Assembly (NCBI GenBank): GCA_947459935.1
Contig: CANHFN010000067.1
Coordinates: 1 to 5,278, forward strand
DNA from: Actinomycetota bacterium
GTDB lineage: Bacteria; Actinomycetota; Actinomycetes; Nanopelagicales; Nanopelagicaceae
DNA length: 5,278 nucleotides
Direction: 5' to 3'
Made by a program: the position numbers and the translations under genes
Notes under the pieces: generated by a model
Told to the model about the DNA's origin: nothing
The model's database searches: none
The model's input: the letters and a program-made list of their open reading frames with translations, nothing else
Shown: in pieces, positions 1 to 5,086 of the stretch
Position numbering within the stretch: the stretch's first letter is position 1
Layout of the letters: every line of letters starts with the position of its first letter

Positions 1-909
1 AAATATGTTCAAGGCAACACAATTCAATCCCAACCTGATGATTCAGGAATGGTTCGCATTGATGAAACAACACATCTGGGTGTTGCAATCTCAACAGATG
101 CCAATGCGAATTGGTCCTACCTGAATCCATACCAAGGTGCAAAATTAGCGTTAGCTGAAGCTGCTCGTAATATTGCAACAGCGGGTGCAAGGCCACTTGC
201 TGTCACAAACTGTCTGAACTTTGGCTCTCCTGAAGATCCAGGTGTGATGTGGCAGTTTGCTGAATCTGTTCGTGGATTAGCAGATGGATGTTTAGAAATA
301 GGACTTCCTGTAACAGGAGGAAACGTATCCTTCTATAACCAGACAGGATCTGTTGCAATCTTGCCCACACCTGTTATCGGTGTACTGGGTGTTATACAAG
401 ATGTTCGCACACGAACACCCATGAGTTTCACAAAAACTGATTTGGATCTCTATCTAGTTGGTGAAACACATGAGGATCTGGCCGGCAGTGAATGGGCCTT
501 CTTGCACAATCAGCGCGTTGGTCAATCCCCGGATGCTGATTTGCAGCGTGAAATGAGACTAATCGAGCTACTTTTGGAAGGTAACTCATTCTTTGCCGCA
601 GCCCATGATTTAAGCCAAGGTGGATTATCTGCAGGATTAACAGAAATGGTTTTGCGCCATAAAGTTGGTGTAACTATTTCGCTAGATAATCCAGGAATTA
701 GCCTGCTTAGTGAAACACCTGGACGCGTACTTGTTGCGATTGATCCAATCGATACTACGAAGCTTGAAGAGTTGGCAGCGAAGAATTCAATCGCACTATC
801 AAAACTAGGAACAACCGGGGGAGATGCACTCATTATTAATGATGCGATCATCTCTCTATCCGAACTTTCGATTGCTCACACCTCAACATTTCCTAAGTTG
901 TTTGGTTAA
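1..909 (+). CDS. purL: Phosphoribosylformylglycinamidine synthase subunit PurL, C-terminal part (5' truncated by window edge)
   Basis: The reading frame is open from base 1 to the TAA at 907-909, giving the last 302 residues of a protein that is usually about 740-760 residues long; the ATG at 49 is an internal methionine, not the start. PurL converts FGAR, ATP and ammonia to FGAM in cytoplasmic de novo purine synthesis. The fragment starts shortly before the second AIRS-type (PurM-like) half. It shows the conserved AEAARNI helix, LAVTNCLNFG, TGGNVSFYNQ (fragment residues 105-114) and TPVIGVLG. A C-terminal AIRS_C domain with AHDLSQGGL (about 201-209) follows. The protein ends at PKLFG with no glutamine amidotransferase domain, so it is the small PurL type that needs separate PurQ and PurS; neither is in the window. 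The next gene begins 5 nt after the stop, suggesting the same transcript. Family assignment is very secure. Confidence 0.98.
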   Translation, partial: KYVQGNTIQSQPDDSGMVRIDETTHLGVAISTDANANWSYLNPYQGAKLALAEAARNIATAGARPLAVTNCLNFGSPEDPGVMWQFAESVRGLADGCLEIGLPVTGGNVSFYNQTGSVAILPTPVIGVLGVIQDVRTRTPMSFTKTDLDLYLVGETHEDLAGSEWAFLHNQRVGQSPDADLQREMRLIELLLEGNSFFAAAHDLSQGGLSAGLTEMVLRHKVGVTISLDNPGISLLSETPGRVLVAIDPIDTTKLEELAAKNSIALSKLGTTGGDALIINDAIISLSELSIAHTSTFPKLFG

Positions 910-914
910 AAGAT

Positions 915-1211
915 ATGCGCGATCAACAAATACTTGAGCAAGTTAAGAGCACGCTTGCCTTGTTAACTGCAAAAGCACCTGGTCGCGCAATTGAAGTTCG
1001 CGTACCTCCTTATGCGGCTGTTCAATGTGGTGATGGCCCAACCCACACACGCGGGACTCCACCTAACACCATCGAAATGAATGCAGAAACATGGCTGGCT
1101 CTTGCATCTGGAAAGCTAAGTTGGGCAGATGCCATGGATAGCGGTGCGATCGCAGCATCTGGTGTCCGGGCTGATTTAACCGAGTACCTACCGTTAGGAT
1201 TAGATGTATGA
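915..1211 (+). CDS. Small SCP-fold (bacterial sterol carrier-like) protein of the purine cluster
   Basis: This 98-residue soluble protein matches what I remember of the actinobacterial 'sterol carrier family protein' (bacterial SCP orthologue). An N-terminal helix (about residues 1-22) precedes a conserved core: IEVRVPPYAAVQC (about 26-38), HTRGTPPN (44-51), a Trp-containing helix ETWLALASGKLSW (58-70), and the closing SGVRADL and LPL segments. The W-LA-G-L-W pattern followed by SG...L is typical of SCP2-like folds, which often bind a hydrophobic ligand. No ligand or reaction can be read from the sequence. There is no signal peptide or membrane segment. It starts 5 nt after the purL stop without a clear Shine-Dalgarno, so re-initiation by ribosomes leaving purL is likely. 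Its TGA overlaps the purF ATG (ATGA, 1208-1211). Actinobacterial homologues have the same position between purL and purF, so a purine-linked role is possible but unproven. It is shorter at the N-terminus than some homologues I recall. Confidence 0.85.
   Translation: MRDQQILEQVKSTLALLTAKAPGRAIEVRVPPYAAVQCGDGPTHTRGTPPNTIEMNAETWLALASGKLSWADAMDSGAIAASGVRADLTEYLPLGLDV
1196..1199 (+). promoter_or_regulatory. Probable ribosome binding site of purF (AGGA)
   Basis: AGGA lies 8 nt before the ATG at 1208, inside the 3' end of the SCP-like gene. Together with the ATGA stop/start overlap it supports 1208 as the purF start. That start gives an N-terminus resembling actinobacterial PurF proteins, with a short leader before the catalytic Cys23. 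The motif is short, so coupling from the upstream gene probably contributes to initiation. Confidence 0.55.
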
Positions 1212-2677
1212 GACGCCCCGATGGTTTGCTCAATCACAATGTATTAGGTGAAGACAAAGGCCCTCAAGATGCGTGTGGTGTTTTTGGAGTATGGGCACCT
1301 GGCGAAGAAGTTGCAAAGTTAACCTTTTATGGCCTTTATGCACTGCAACATCGCGGAACAGAGTCTGCCGGTATTGCCACAAGTGATGGTGAGAGAATCC
1401 TTATCTTCAAAGATATGGGTCTTGTTTCACAGGTATTCACAGAAGGTGACCTAGCAACACTAAAAGGAAACCTTGCGATTGGTCACTGTCGATACAGCAC
1501 AACCGGATCAAGCACATGGGTAAATGCTCAGCCGACATTGCGCCCAACTAAGTACGGAACACTGGCTTTAGCCCATAACGGCAACCTGACTAATACCGGT
1601 GATTTAGCCGAACTAGTTCAAAAGCTGGAAAGTTCTGCAACCAGTATGAGTGGTGTTACAACTGATACAGAGATTATGACAGCGCTGATTGCATTACAGG
1701 ATGAAAAAAACGTTGAAGCAAGCGCATTAGCTGTGTTGCCACAACTTGAGGGTGCATTTTCACTTGTGTTTATGGATGAACACACTTTGTATGCCGCACG
1801 TGATCGACATGGCGTGAGACCACTAGTGCTGGGCAAACTCGATACAGGTTGGGTTGTAGCTTCTGAAAGTGCTGGACTAGATATTGTGGGCGCAGCCTTT
1901 GTTCGTGAAATCGAACCGGGTGAATTTATCTCAATTGATAGAAATGGTGTTCGCTCTCAACGCTGGGCAGAGGCACAACCCAAGGGCTGTTTGTTTGAAT
2001 ATGTTTATCTTGCGCGACCAGATACAACTATTGCTGGAAGCGGTATTCACAAAACCCGCGTTGCAATAGGTGCTCAGCTTGCAAAAGAAGCACCAGCAGA
2101 GGCAGACCTTGTTATCCCAGTACCAGAATCTGGAACTCCAGCTGCTATTGGTTATGCAAAAGAGTCTGGGATTCCATTCGGTCTGGGTCTGGTGAAGAAT
2201 TCTTATGTGGGTCGAACATTTATTCAACCCTCACAGACAATTCGCCAGCTAGGTATTCGCTTAAAGTTAAACCCTTTGCGCGAAATCATAGAAGGAAAGC
2301 GAATTGTTGTCGTTGATGATTCCATTGTGCGAGGCAACACCCAACGCGCAATAGTTCGCATGTTGCGTGAAGCAGGAGCAAGAGAGATTCATGTACGAAT
2401 TTCCTCACCGCCGGTCAAGTGGCCTTGTTACTACGGAATCGATTTTGCAACACGCGCTGAATTGATTGCCAATGGGTTAGAGGTGGAAGAAATTCGCCGA
2501 TCAATTGGCGCTGATTCCCTAGGCTATGTCTCACTCGAGGGTCTAATTTCAGCGACCCAGGTGCCTTCTGATCGACTATGTTCTGCCTGCTTTACGGGTC
2601 AATATCCAATTCGCATTCCTGAAGACATGTCCGAAGGAAAATTACATCTAGAAATTACGGAAGTGCACGGTAACTAA
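1208..2677 (+). CDS. purF: Amidophosphoribosyltransferase PurF
   Basis: This 489-residue enzyme makes 5-phosphoribosylamine from PRPP and glutamine, the committed step of purine synthesis. The N-terminal Ntn-hydrolase glutaminase domain has its nucleophile at Cys23 in PQDACGVFG, so a 22-residue propeptide is expected to be removed. Other glutaminase motifs are QHRG (47-50), GHCRYSTTGS (92-101), AHNGNLTN (122-129), TTDTEI (151-156) and RDRHGVRPL (198-206). The C-terminal phosphoribosyltransferase domain has the PRPP loop VVVDDSIVRGNT (367-378). Cys261, Cys407, Cys458 and Cys461 match the four ligands of the [4Fe-4S] cluster in the Bacillus-type enzyme, so an oxygen-sensitive Fe-S form is expected. 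One oddity is Thr51 where QHRGQ is usual. The start overlaps the previous stop (ATGA) and the stop shares one base with the purM start (TAATG), so translation of the three genes is probably coupled. Length and motifs are complete. Confidence 0.98.
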   Translation: MRRPDGLLNHNVLGEDKGPQDACGVFGVWAPGEEVAKLTFYGLYALQHRGTESAGIATSDGERILIFKDMGLVSQVFTEGDLATLKGNLAIGHCRYSTTGSSTWVNAQPTLRPTKYGTLALAHNGNLTNTGDLAELVQKLESSATSMSGVTTDTEIMTALIALQDEKNVEASALAVLPQLEGAFSLVFMDEHTLYAARDRHGVRPLVLGKLDTGWVVASESAGLDIVGAAFVREIEPGEFISIDRNGVRSQRWAEAQPKGCLFEYVYLARPDTTIAGSGIHKTRVAIGAQLAKEAPAEADLVIPVPESGTPAAIGYAKESGIPFGLGLVKNSYVGRTFIQPSQTIRQLGIRLKLNPLREIIEGKRIVVVDDSIVRGNTQRAIVRMLREAGAREIHVRISSPPVKWPCYYGIDFATRAELIANGLEVEEIRRSIGADSLGYVSLEGLISATQVPSDRLCSACFTGQYPIRIPEDMSEGKLHLEITEVHGN

Positions 2678-3735
2678 TGGCTACATATAAAGATTCAGGT
2701 GTCGATATCGACGCGGGAGATCGTGCGGTCGAATTGATGAAGGCCTCTATTGCTAAGGTTACTCGCCCAGAAGTTATGGGTGGAATTGGTGGCTTTGCCG
2801 GTTTATTTGATGCGAGCAAATTAAAGGATATGAAGCAGCCATTGCTTGCGACTTCTACAGATGGCGTCGGTACAAAAACAGAGATTGCTCGAGCACTTGG
2901 TAAGTACGACACAATCGGTGAAGATCTAGTCGCAATGGTTGTCGATGATTTAGTTGTCTGTGGCGCAGAACCACTCTTTATGACTGATTACATTGCGGTC
3001 GGAAAAGTTGTTCCAGAAAACATTGCAGACATTGTGGCAGGAATTGCTCGAGGTTGTGCAAAAGCAAATACCGCATTAATTGGTGGAGAGACTGCTGAGC
3101 ATCCAGGATTGCTCGATGATGATGAGTTTGATATTGCTGGTGCTGCAACAGGTGTTGTTGATGCAGATCGTCAACTAGGTGCTCATCGCGTTAAAGCTGG
3201 TGATGTGATTATTGGAATGCCATCTAGTGGTTTTCATGCAAATGGATACTCACTTATTCGTCATATCATCAAGACTGTAGGATTGAGTTTGCATGCAAAT
3301 GTGAGTGAGTATGGAATCACCTCGGGTGAAGTATTTTTGAAACCTACTGAGATTTATGCACTTGATTGTTTGGCTTTAATCAAATCAATGCCAGAACACC
3401 TGCATGCCTTTTCACACATTACAGGTGGTGGTATCGCCGAGAATACAGCTCGCGTTATTCCAGATCACTTGACTGCAACATATGATCGTTCAACTTGGTC
3501 ACTACCTGTTGAAATGGAGTTCATGGCAAAGATGGGCGGGGTCCCTCAGGCTGATATGGAGCGAACCTGGAATTGCGGAATTGGGATGAGTGCCATCGTT
3601 GATGCATCTATTGCCGACCTAACCCTGCGGTCTTTGGCGGCCCGGGGGATGAAGGCGTGGGTGGCTGGCTCTATTTCTGAGAGAAAAGGCTTGGATCCGC
3701 GCTCAACTTTGGAAGGTTCCTACCAACCGCGATAA
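2677..3735 (+). CDS. purM: Phosphoribosylformylglycinamidine cyclo-ligase (AIR synthetase) PurM
   Basis: This complete 352-residue protein closes FGAM to aminoimidazole ribonucleotide using ATP, the step after PurL. The N-terminal AIRS domain carries GIGGFAGLF (36-44), the nucleotide-binding STDGVGTK (60-67), DDLVVCGAEPLFMTDY (90-105) and GGETAEHPG (136-144). The C-terminal AIRS_C domain carries SSGFHANGYSLIR (183-195), the glycine-rich HITGGGIAENTARVIP (247-262) and TWNCGIGM (297-304). The DDL version of the usual NDL segment and the AEHPG version of AEMPG are the form I associate with Actinobacteria, not defects. The ATG reuses the last base of the purF TAA (TAATG), and only a weak ACGG lies 6 nt upstream, so translation probably depends on ribosomes terminating purF. 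This is the last purine gene in the block; no hairpin plus U-tract terminator follows. Confidence 0.98.
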   Translation: MATYKDSGVDIDAGDRAVELMKASIAKVTRPEVMGGIGGFAGLFDASKLKDMKQPLLATSTDGVGTKTEIARALGKYDTIGEDLVAMVVDDLVVCGAEPLFMTDYIAVGKVVPENIADIVAGIARGCAKANTALIGGETAEHPGLLDDDEFDIAGAATGVVDADRQLGAHRVKAGDVIIGMPSSGFHANGYSLIRHIIKTVGLSLHANVSEYGITSGEVFLKPTEIYALDCLALIKSMPEHLHAFSHITGGGIAENTARVIPDHLTATYDRSTWSLPVEMEFMAKMGGVPQADMERTWNCGIGMSAIVDASIADLTLRSLAARGMKAWVAGSISERKGLDPRSTLEGSYQPR

Positions 3736-3738
3736 CCT
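3709..3738 (+). promoter_or_regulatory. Possible promoter for the DUF3073 unit (weak)
   Basis: TTGGAA (3709-3714) and TAACCT (3733-3738) are separated by 18 nt, roughly matching sigma-70-type -35 and TAnnnT -10 elements, with a start expected near 3745-3748. The elements overlap the 3' end of purM. The match is partial (4 of 6 and 3 of 6 consensus bases) and could occur by chance. The strong ribosome binding site that follows suggests this gene is expressed independently of purM. Confidence 0.25.
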
Positions 3739-3740
3739 AC

Positions 3741-3771
3741 CCTCCTGACGCACAGCAATTAGTGAAGGAGG
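3741..3771 (+). promoter_or_regulatory. Potential hairpin pairing CCTCCT with the DUF3073 Shine-Dalgarno
   Basis: CCTCCT (3741-3746) is the exact reverse complement of AGGAGG (3766-3771), the core ribosome binding site of the next gene, with a 19-nt loop. In a transcript reading through from purM this could mask the ribosome binding site; a transcript starting near 3745-3748 would lack most of the left arm. The pairing is seen in the sequence, the regulatory effect is inferred. The purine-rich site makes chance complementarity fairly likely. Confidence 0.3.
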
Positions 3772-3772
3772 T
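3765..3772 (+). promoter_or_regulatory. Near-perfect Shine-Dalgarno of the DUF3073 gene
   Basis: AAGGAGGT lies just before the ATG at 3778, with 6 nt between AGGAGG and the start codon. It is the strongest ribosome binding site in the window and confirms the start of this short gene, suggesting a high translation rate compared with the coupled genes upstream. Confidence 0.9.
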
Positions 3773-3777
3773 CGCCC

Positions 3778-3954
3778 ATGGGTCGCGGCCGCGCAAAAGC
3801 AAAGCAAACCAAAGTTGCACGTGATTTGAAATATAACGCGCAAGATATGGATCTAGATCGTCTTGCCAAAGAACTTCATGGCGAGGTCGATAACACTTCA
3901 CGCAAGGATGATGACGATCCTTTTGCTGAAGGTAACTACATTCCACGTGCGTGA
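3778..3954 (+). CDS. DUF3073 family small protein
   Basis: This 58-residue protein has two contrasting halves. The strongly basic N-terminus MGRGRAKAKQTKVARDLKY is the hallmark of the actinobacterial DUF3073 family, and the acidic C-terminal half contains RKDDDDPF before ending NYIPRA. A short helix QDMDLDRLAKELHGE (about 22-36) links them. No enzyme motif, membrane segment or signal peptide is present. The basic start could suit contact with nucleic acid or ribosomes, but the function is unknown. In many Actinobacteria DUF3073 follows purM, as here. The start is fixed by the AAGGAGGT ribosome binding site, and the gap from purM is 42 nt. The TGA at 3952-3954 overlaps the GTG start of the next gene (GTGA), suggesting co-translation. 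The length is similar to family members I recall; the identification rests on the N-terminal signature. Confidence 0.88.
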   Translation: MGRGRAKAKQTKVARDLKYNAQDMDLDRLAKELHGEVDNTSRKDDDDPFAEGNYIPRA

Positions 3955-4766
3955 GAGCAACACCGTACCTAGCTTCACTTCGTATCTACGAACCACTTTC
4001 TGCTTTTGATCCAGCTGATCGTTTGCGTTGGCAAAATCTAGAAAGAGATGAAACAAGTTTTAATCGCGAAGAAGAGTTAGCGCTACATCGCGTGGTTCAA
4101 CCTGAGCCACCTGCCGGACGTCCAGATGGCGTGCACGTTTTAGATCGTGATGGAATTCGTTACGTCTCACCTTGGGCAACTGCTACTCGTTGTTGGGCAG
4201 CCCTAGATAATTTCAAGGAATCTTTGCCAAGTACCGTTGTTCCATACTTTGTTTCATCTGCGATGGAAGAGGTAATCACCGCAGGCGTCGATTTACTTGA
4301 CGACAAAGTTCCTCATATTCTTAATGAAACATGGATTATTCCACCTCGTTGGTTTATTTTATTTTCACCGGACGAGCGCTCTCGTGGCAACAATCAATAT
4401 GGCAAATTTTGTATTGCCCAGACCACGATCGCTAATGCAAAACAACGTTGCGACAATGCCCACGATGCAGTGCTAGCTGCATTTGGTGATGGTCCAGTTG
4501 AGCAAGAACTTGAAAATCTTTTGGAATGGTTAGAAATGTTCCACCCACAATCACTAGTAGAACTTGATTACGGCGGTTTAGCAAATTACATGGATAAAGC
4601 TTTACGTGATTCAGGTGAAGATGGGTTAGATGCCGACACATCGATTGAAGATGTAACAAGTTCAGTTGCAGGACTTGCATCAGCTGATGGAATGGCGGCC
4701 GGGATCGGATATCAACGTTTAATGTCCCGCTGGCGCTTAGTTCAGGCCTTTGAACAGGCCTCATAA
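3951..4766 (+). CDS. Conserved actinobacterial hypothetical protein (271 aa)
   Basis: I do not recognise a characterised family. The predicted cytoplasmic protein has no signal peptide or membrane helix. It opens with YLASLRIYEPLSAFDPADRL, which resembles the start of unannotated actinobacterial proteins found near bldC (from memory, not verified). It has a Trp/aromatic-rich middle: YVSPWATATRCWAALDNF around residues 66-83, and WIIPPRWFILFSPDER around 128-143. An acidic region follows (about 180-245, including DGLDADTSIEDV), and the C-terminus RLMSRWRLVQAFEQAS looks helical. No nucleotide-binding loop, metal cluster or catalytic triad is evident. The GTG start at 3951 overlaps the DUF3073 TGA by 4 nt with no properly spaced ribosome binding site, so translational coupling is likely and the two products may act together. 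Codon use and composition look like the neighbours, with no sign of recent transfer. Confidence 0.85.
   Translation: MRATPYLASLRIYEPLSAFDPADRLRWQNLERDETSFNREEELALHRVVQPEPPAGRPDGVHVLDRDGIRYVSPWATATRCWAALDNFKESLPSTVVPYFVSSAMEEVITAGVDLLDDKVPHILNETWIIPPRWFILFSPDERSRGNNQYGKFCIAQTTIANAKQRCDNAHDAVLAAFGDGPVEQELENLLEWLEMFHPQSLVELDYGGLANYMDKALRDSGEDGLDADTSIEDVTSSVAGLASADGMAAGIGYQRLMSRWRLVQAFEQAS
4744..4761 (+). terminator. Short GC-rich hairpin at the end of the hypothetical gene (weak terminator candidate)
   Basis: AGGCCT (4744-4749) and AGGCCT (4756-4761) are self-complementary copies that can form a 6-bp stem with a 6-nt loop just before the TAA at 4764-4766. Only scattered T residues follow (GTTCACTTTCT), not a U-tract, so intrinsic termination would be inefficient. 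The copies also encode a QA...QA repeat in the protein, which may be the whole explanation. Confidence 0.2.
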
Positions 4767-4782
4767 GTTCACTTTCTAGGTA

Positions 4783-4811
4783 TTGCTTCACTCATAAATA
4801 ATGGGAATACT
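4783..4811 (+). promoter_or_regulatory. Candidate promoter of bldC
   Basis: TTGCTT (4783-4788) and AATACT (4806-4811) are spaced by 17 nt, the optimum for a sigma-70-type promoter, with a predicted start near 4818 and a leader of about 43 nt carrying the ribosome binding site. The -35 shares TTG and the -10 shares A, T, A and final T with consensus. A dedicated promoter is reasonable because this is the longest gap in the window. Confidence 0.4.
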
Positions 4812-4850
4812 TCACCCCAATACATACCAAATCGGACATAGCGCAATCTA

Positions 4851-4857
4851 AGGGGGT
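4851..4857 (+). promoter_or_regulatory. Shine-Dalgarno of bldC
   Basis: AGGGGGT ends 4 nt before the ATG at 4862 and is a good match to the 16S tail with one G substitution. It supports 4862 as the start over the in-frame internal ATG (Met12 at 4895), as does N-terminal similarity to Streptomyces BldC. Confidence 0.8.
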
Positions 4858-4861
4858 CACA

Positions 4862-5062
4862 ATGAGCAACCGCATTCCTGATGCAGAAGTTCTCATGACA
4901 CCCAAAGAGGTTGCACAGAGATTTCATGTGAACCCAAAGACGGTTACCCGTTGGGCAAAGGCTGGCAAACTAACAGCTATTCGCACATTAGGTGGGCATC
5001 GTCGCTATCGTGAATCAGAAGTCCTTGAACGCTTACGCGAATATAAAGAGTCAAGTTCTTAG
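4862..5062 (+). CDS. bldC: BldC-like MerR-type DNA-binding regulator
   Basis: This 66-residue protein is almost all one winged helix-turn-helix domain: HTH at about 13-33 (TPKEVAQRFHVNPKTVTRWAK) and the wing and basic patch at about 35-50 (GKLTAIRTLGGHRRYR). The segment NPKTVTRWAKAGKLTAIR and then TLGGHRRYRE is nearly the same as Streptomyces BldC (68 residues, recalled sequence). Like BldC it lacks the effector domain and dimerisation coiled coil of classical MerR proteins. In Streptomyces, BldC delays the onset of development and binds direct repeats as head-to-tail oligomers; which genes it controls here is unknown. The gene has its own strong ribosome binding site and follows the largest gap in the window, so it probably has its own promoter. 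The short tail ending KESSS is divergent. Orthology is well supported by sequence and by the purM-DUF3073-bldC neighbourhood. Confidence 0.95.
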   Translation: MSNRIPDAEVLMTPKEVAQRFHVNPKTVTRWAKAGKLTAIRTLGGHRRYRESEVLERLREYKESSS

Positions 5063-5074
5063 TTGATTAAGCGA

Positions 5075-5080
5075 TAGACT
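5075..5080 (+). promoter_or_regulatory. Candidate -10 element for leaderless transcription of the DUF5302 gene
   Basis: TAGACT matches TAnnnT and occupies positions -12 to -7 relative to the A of the ATG at 5087, the spacing seen at leaderless actinobacterial genes. No convincing -35 is visible; the base pairs expected there fall in the last codons of bldC. No Shine-Dalgarno is present upstream of this ATG, which agrees with a leaderless message. Confidence 0.5.
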
Positions 5081-5086
5081 TAACGC

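Larger units (their letters stand above)
4767..4861. other. Largest intergenic gap (95 nt), upstream of bldC
   Basis: This is the only sizeable non-coding stretch. It holds a promoter-like pair (4783-4811), three TTCAC copies in direct orientation (4768-4772, 4787-4791, 4811-4815), and two adjacent 13-nt segments that both begin AATAC (4806-4818 and 4819-4831). The bldC ribosome binding site lies at its end. No small ORF or tRNA is evident. Confidence 0.7.

Noticed and set aside
49..51. ATG as a possible start of a shortened PurL
   Set aside because: The frame is open upstream to base 1 and encodes conserved PurL sequence (KYVQGNT), so the gene is cut by the window edge and not truncated in the genome.
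522..851. Minus-strand open frame of 109 codons opposite purL
   Set aside because: Ser-rich complement of a conserved PurL domain with no independent evidence.
1931..2227. Minus-strand open frame of 98 codons inside purF
   Set aside because: It is Cys/Trp-rich with no recognisable family and lies wholly opposite the well-supported purF PRTase domain; it is a shadow frame.
3530..3690. G-rich, locally GC-richer tail of purM as a transfer or recombination mark
   Set aside because: The protein keeps conserved PurM C-terminal motifs and the frame is continuous; the runs reflect Gly, Ala, Arg and Trp codons and are too short to claim foreign origin.
3737..3946. Minus-strand open frame of 69 codons opposite the DUF3073 gene
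   Set aside because: The + strand gene has a DUF3073 N-terminus and a strong ribosome binding site; the reverse frame is explained as its shadow.
4432..4791. Minus-strand open frame of 119 codons opposite the end of the hypothetical gene
   Set aside because: Its Leu/His-rich product has no family character, and the + strand frame has better composition, operon context and start coupling. An antisense gene cannot be fully excluded but has no support.
4802..4819. TGGG...CCCA inverted repeat overlapping the bldC -10 as an operator or terminator
   Set aside because: The stem is only 4 bp with a 10-nt loop and flanking mismatches, well within chance expectation.
4814..4857. ACCCC (4814-4818) complementary to GGGGT of the bldC ribosome binding site
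   Set aside because: Only 5 bp with a loop of 34 nt, and the left arm would be largely outside a transcript starting near 4818.
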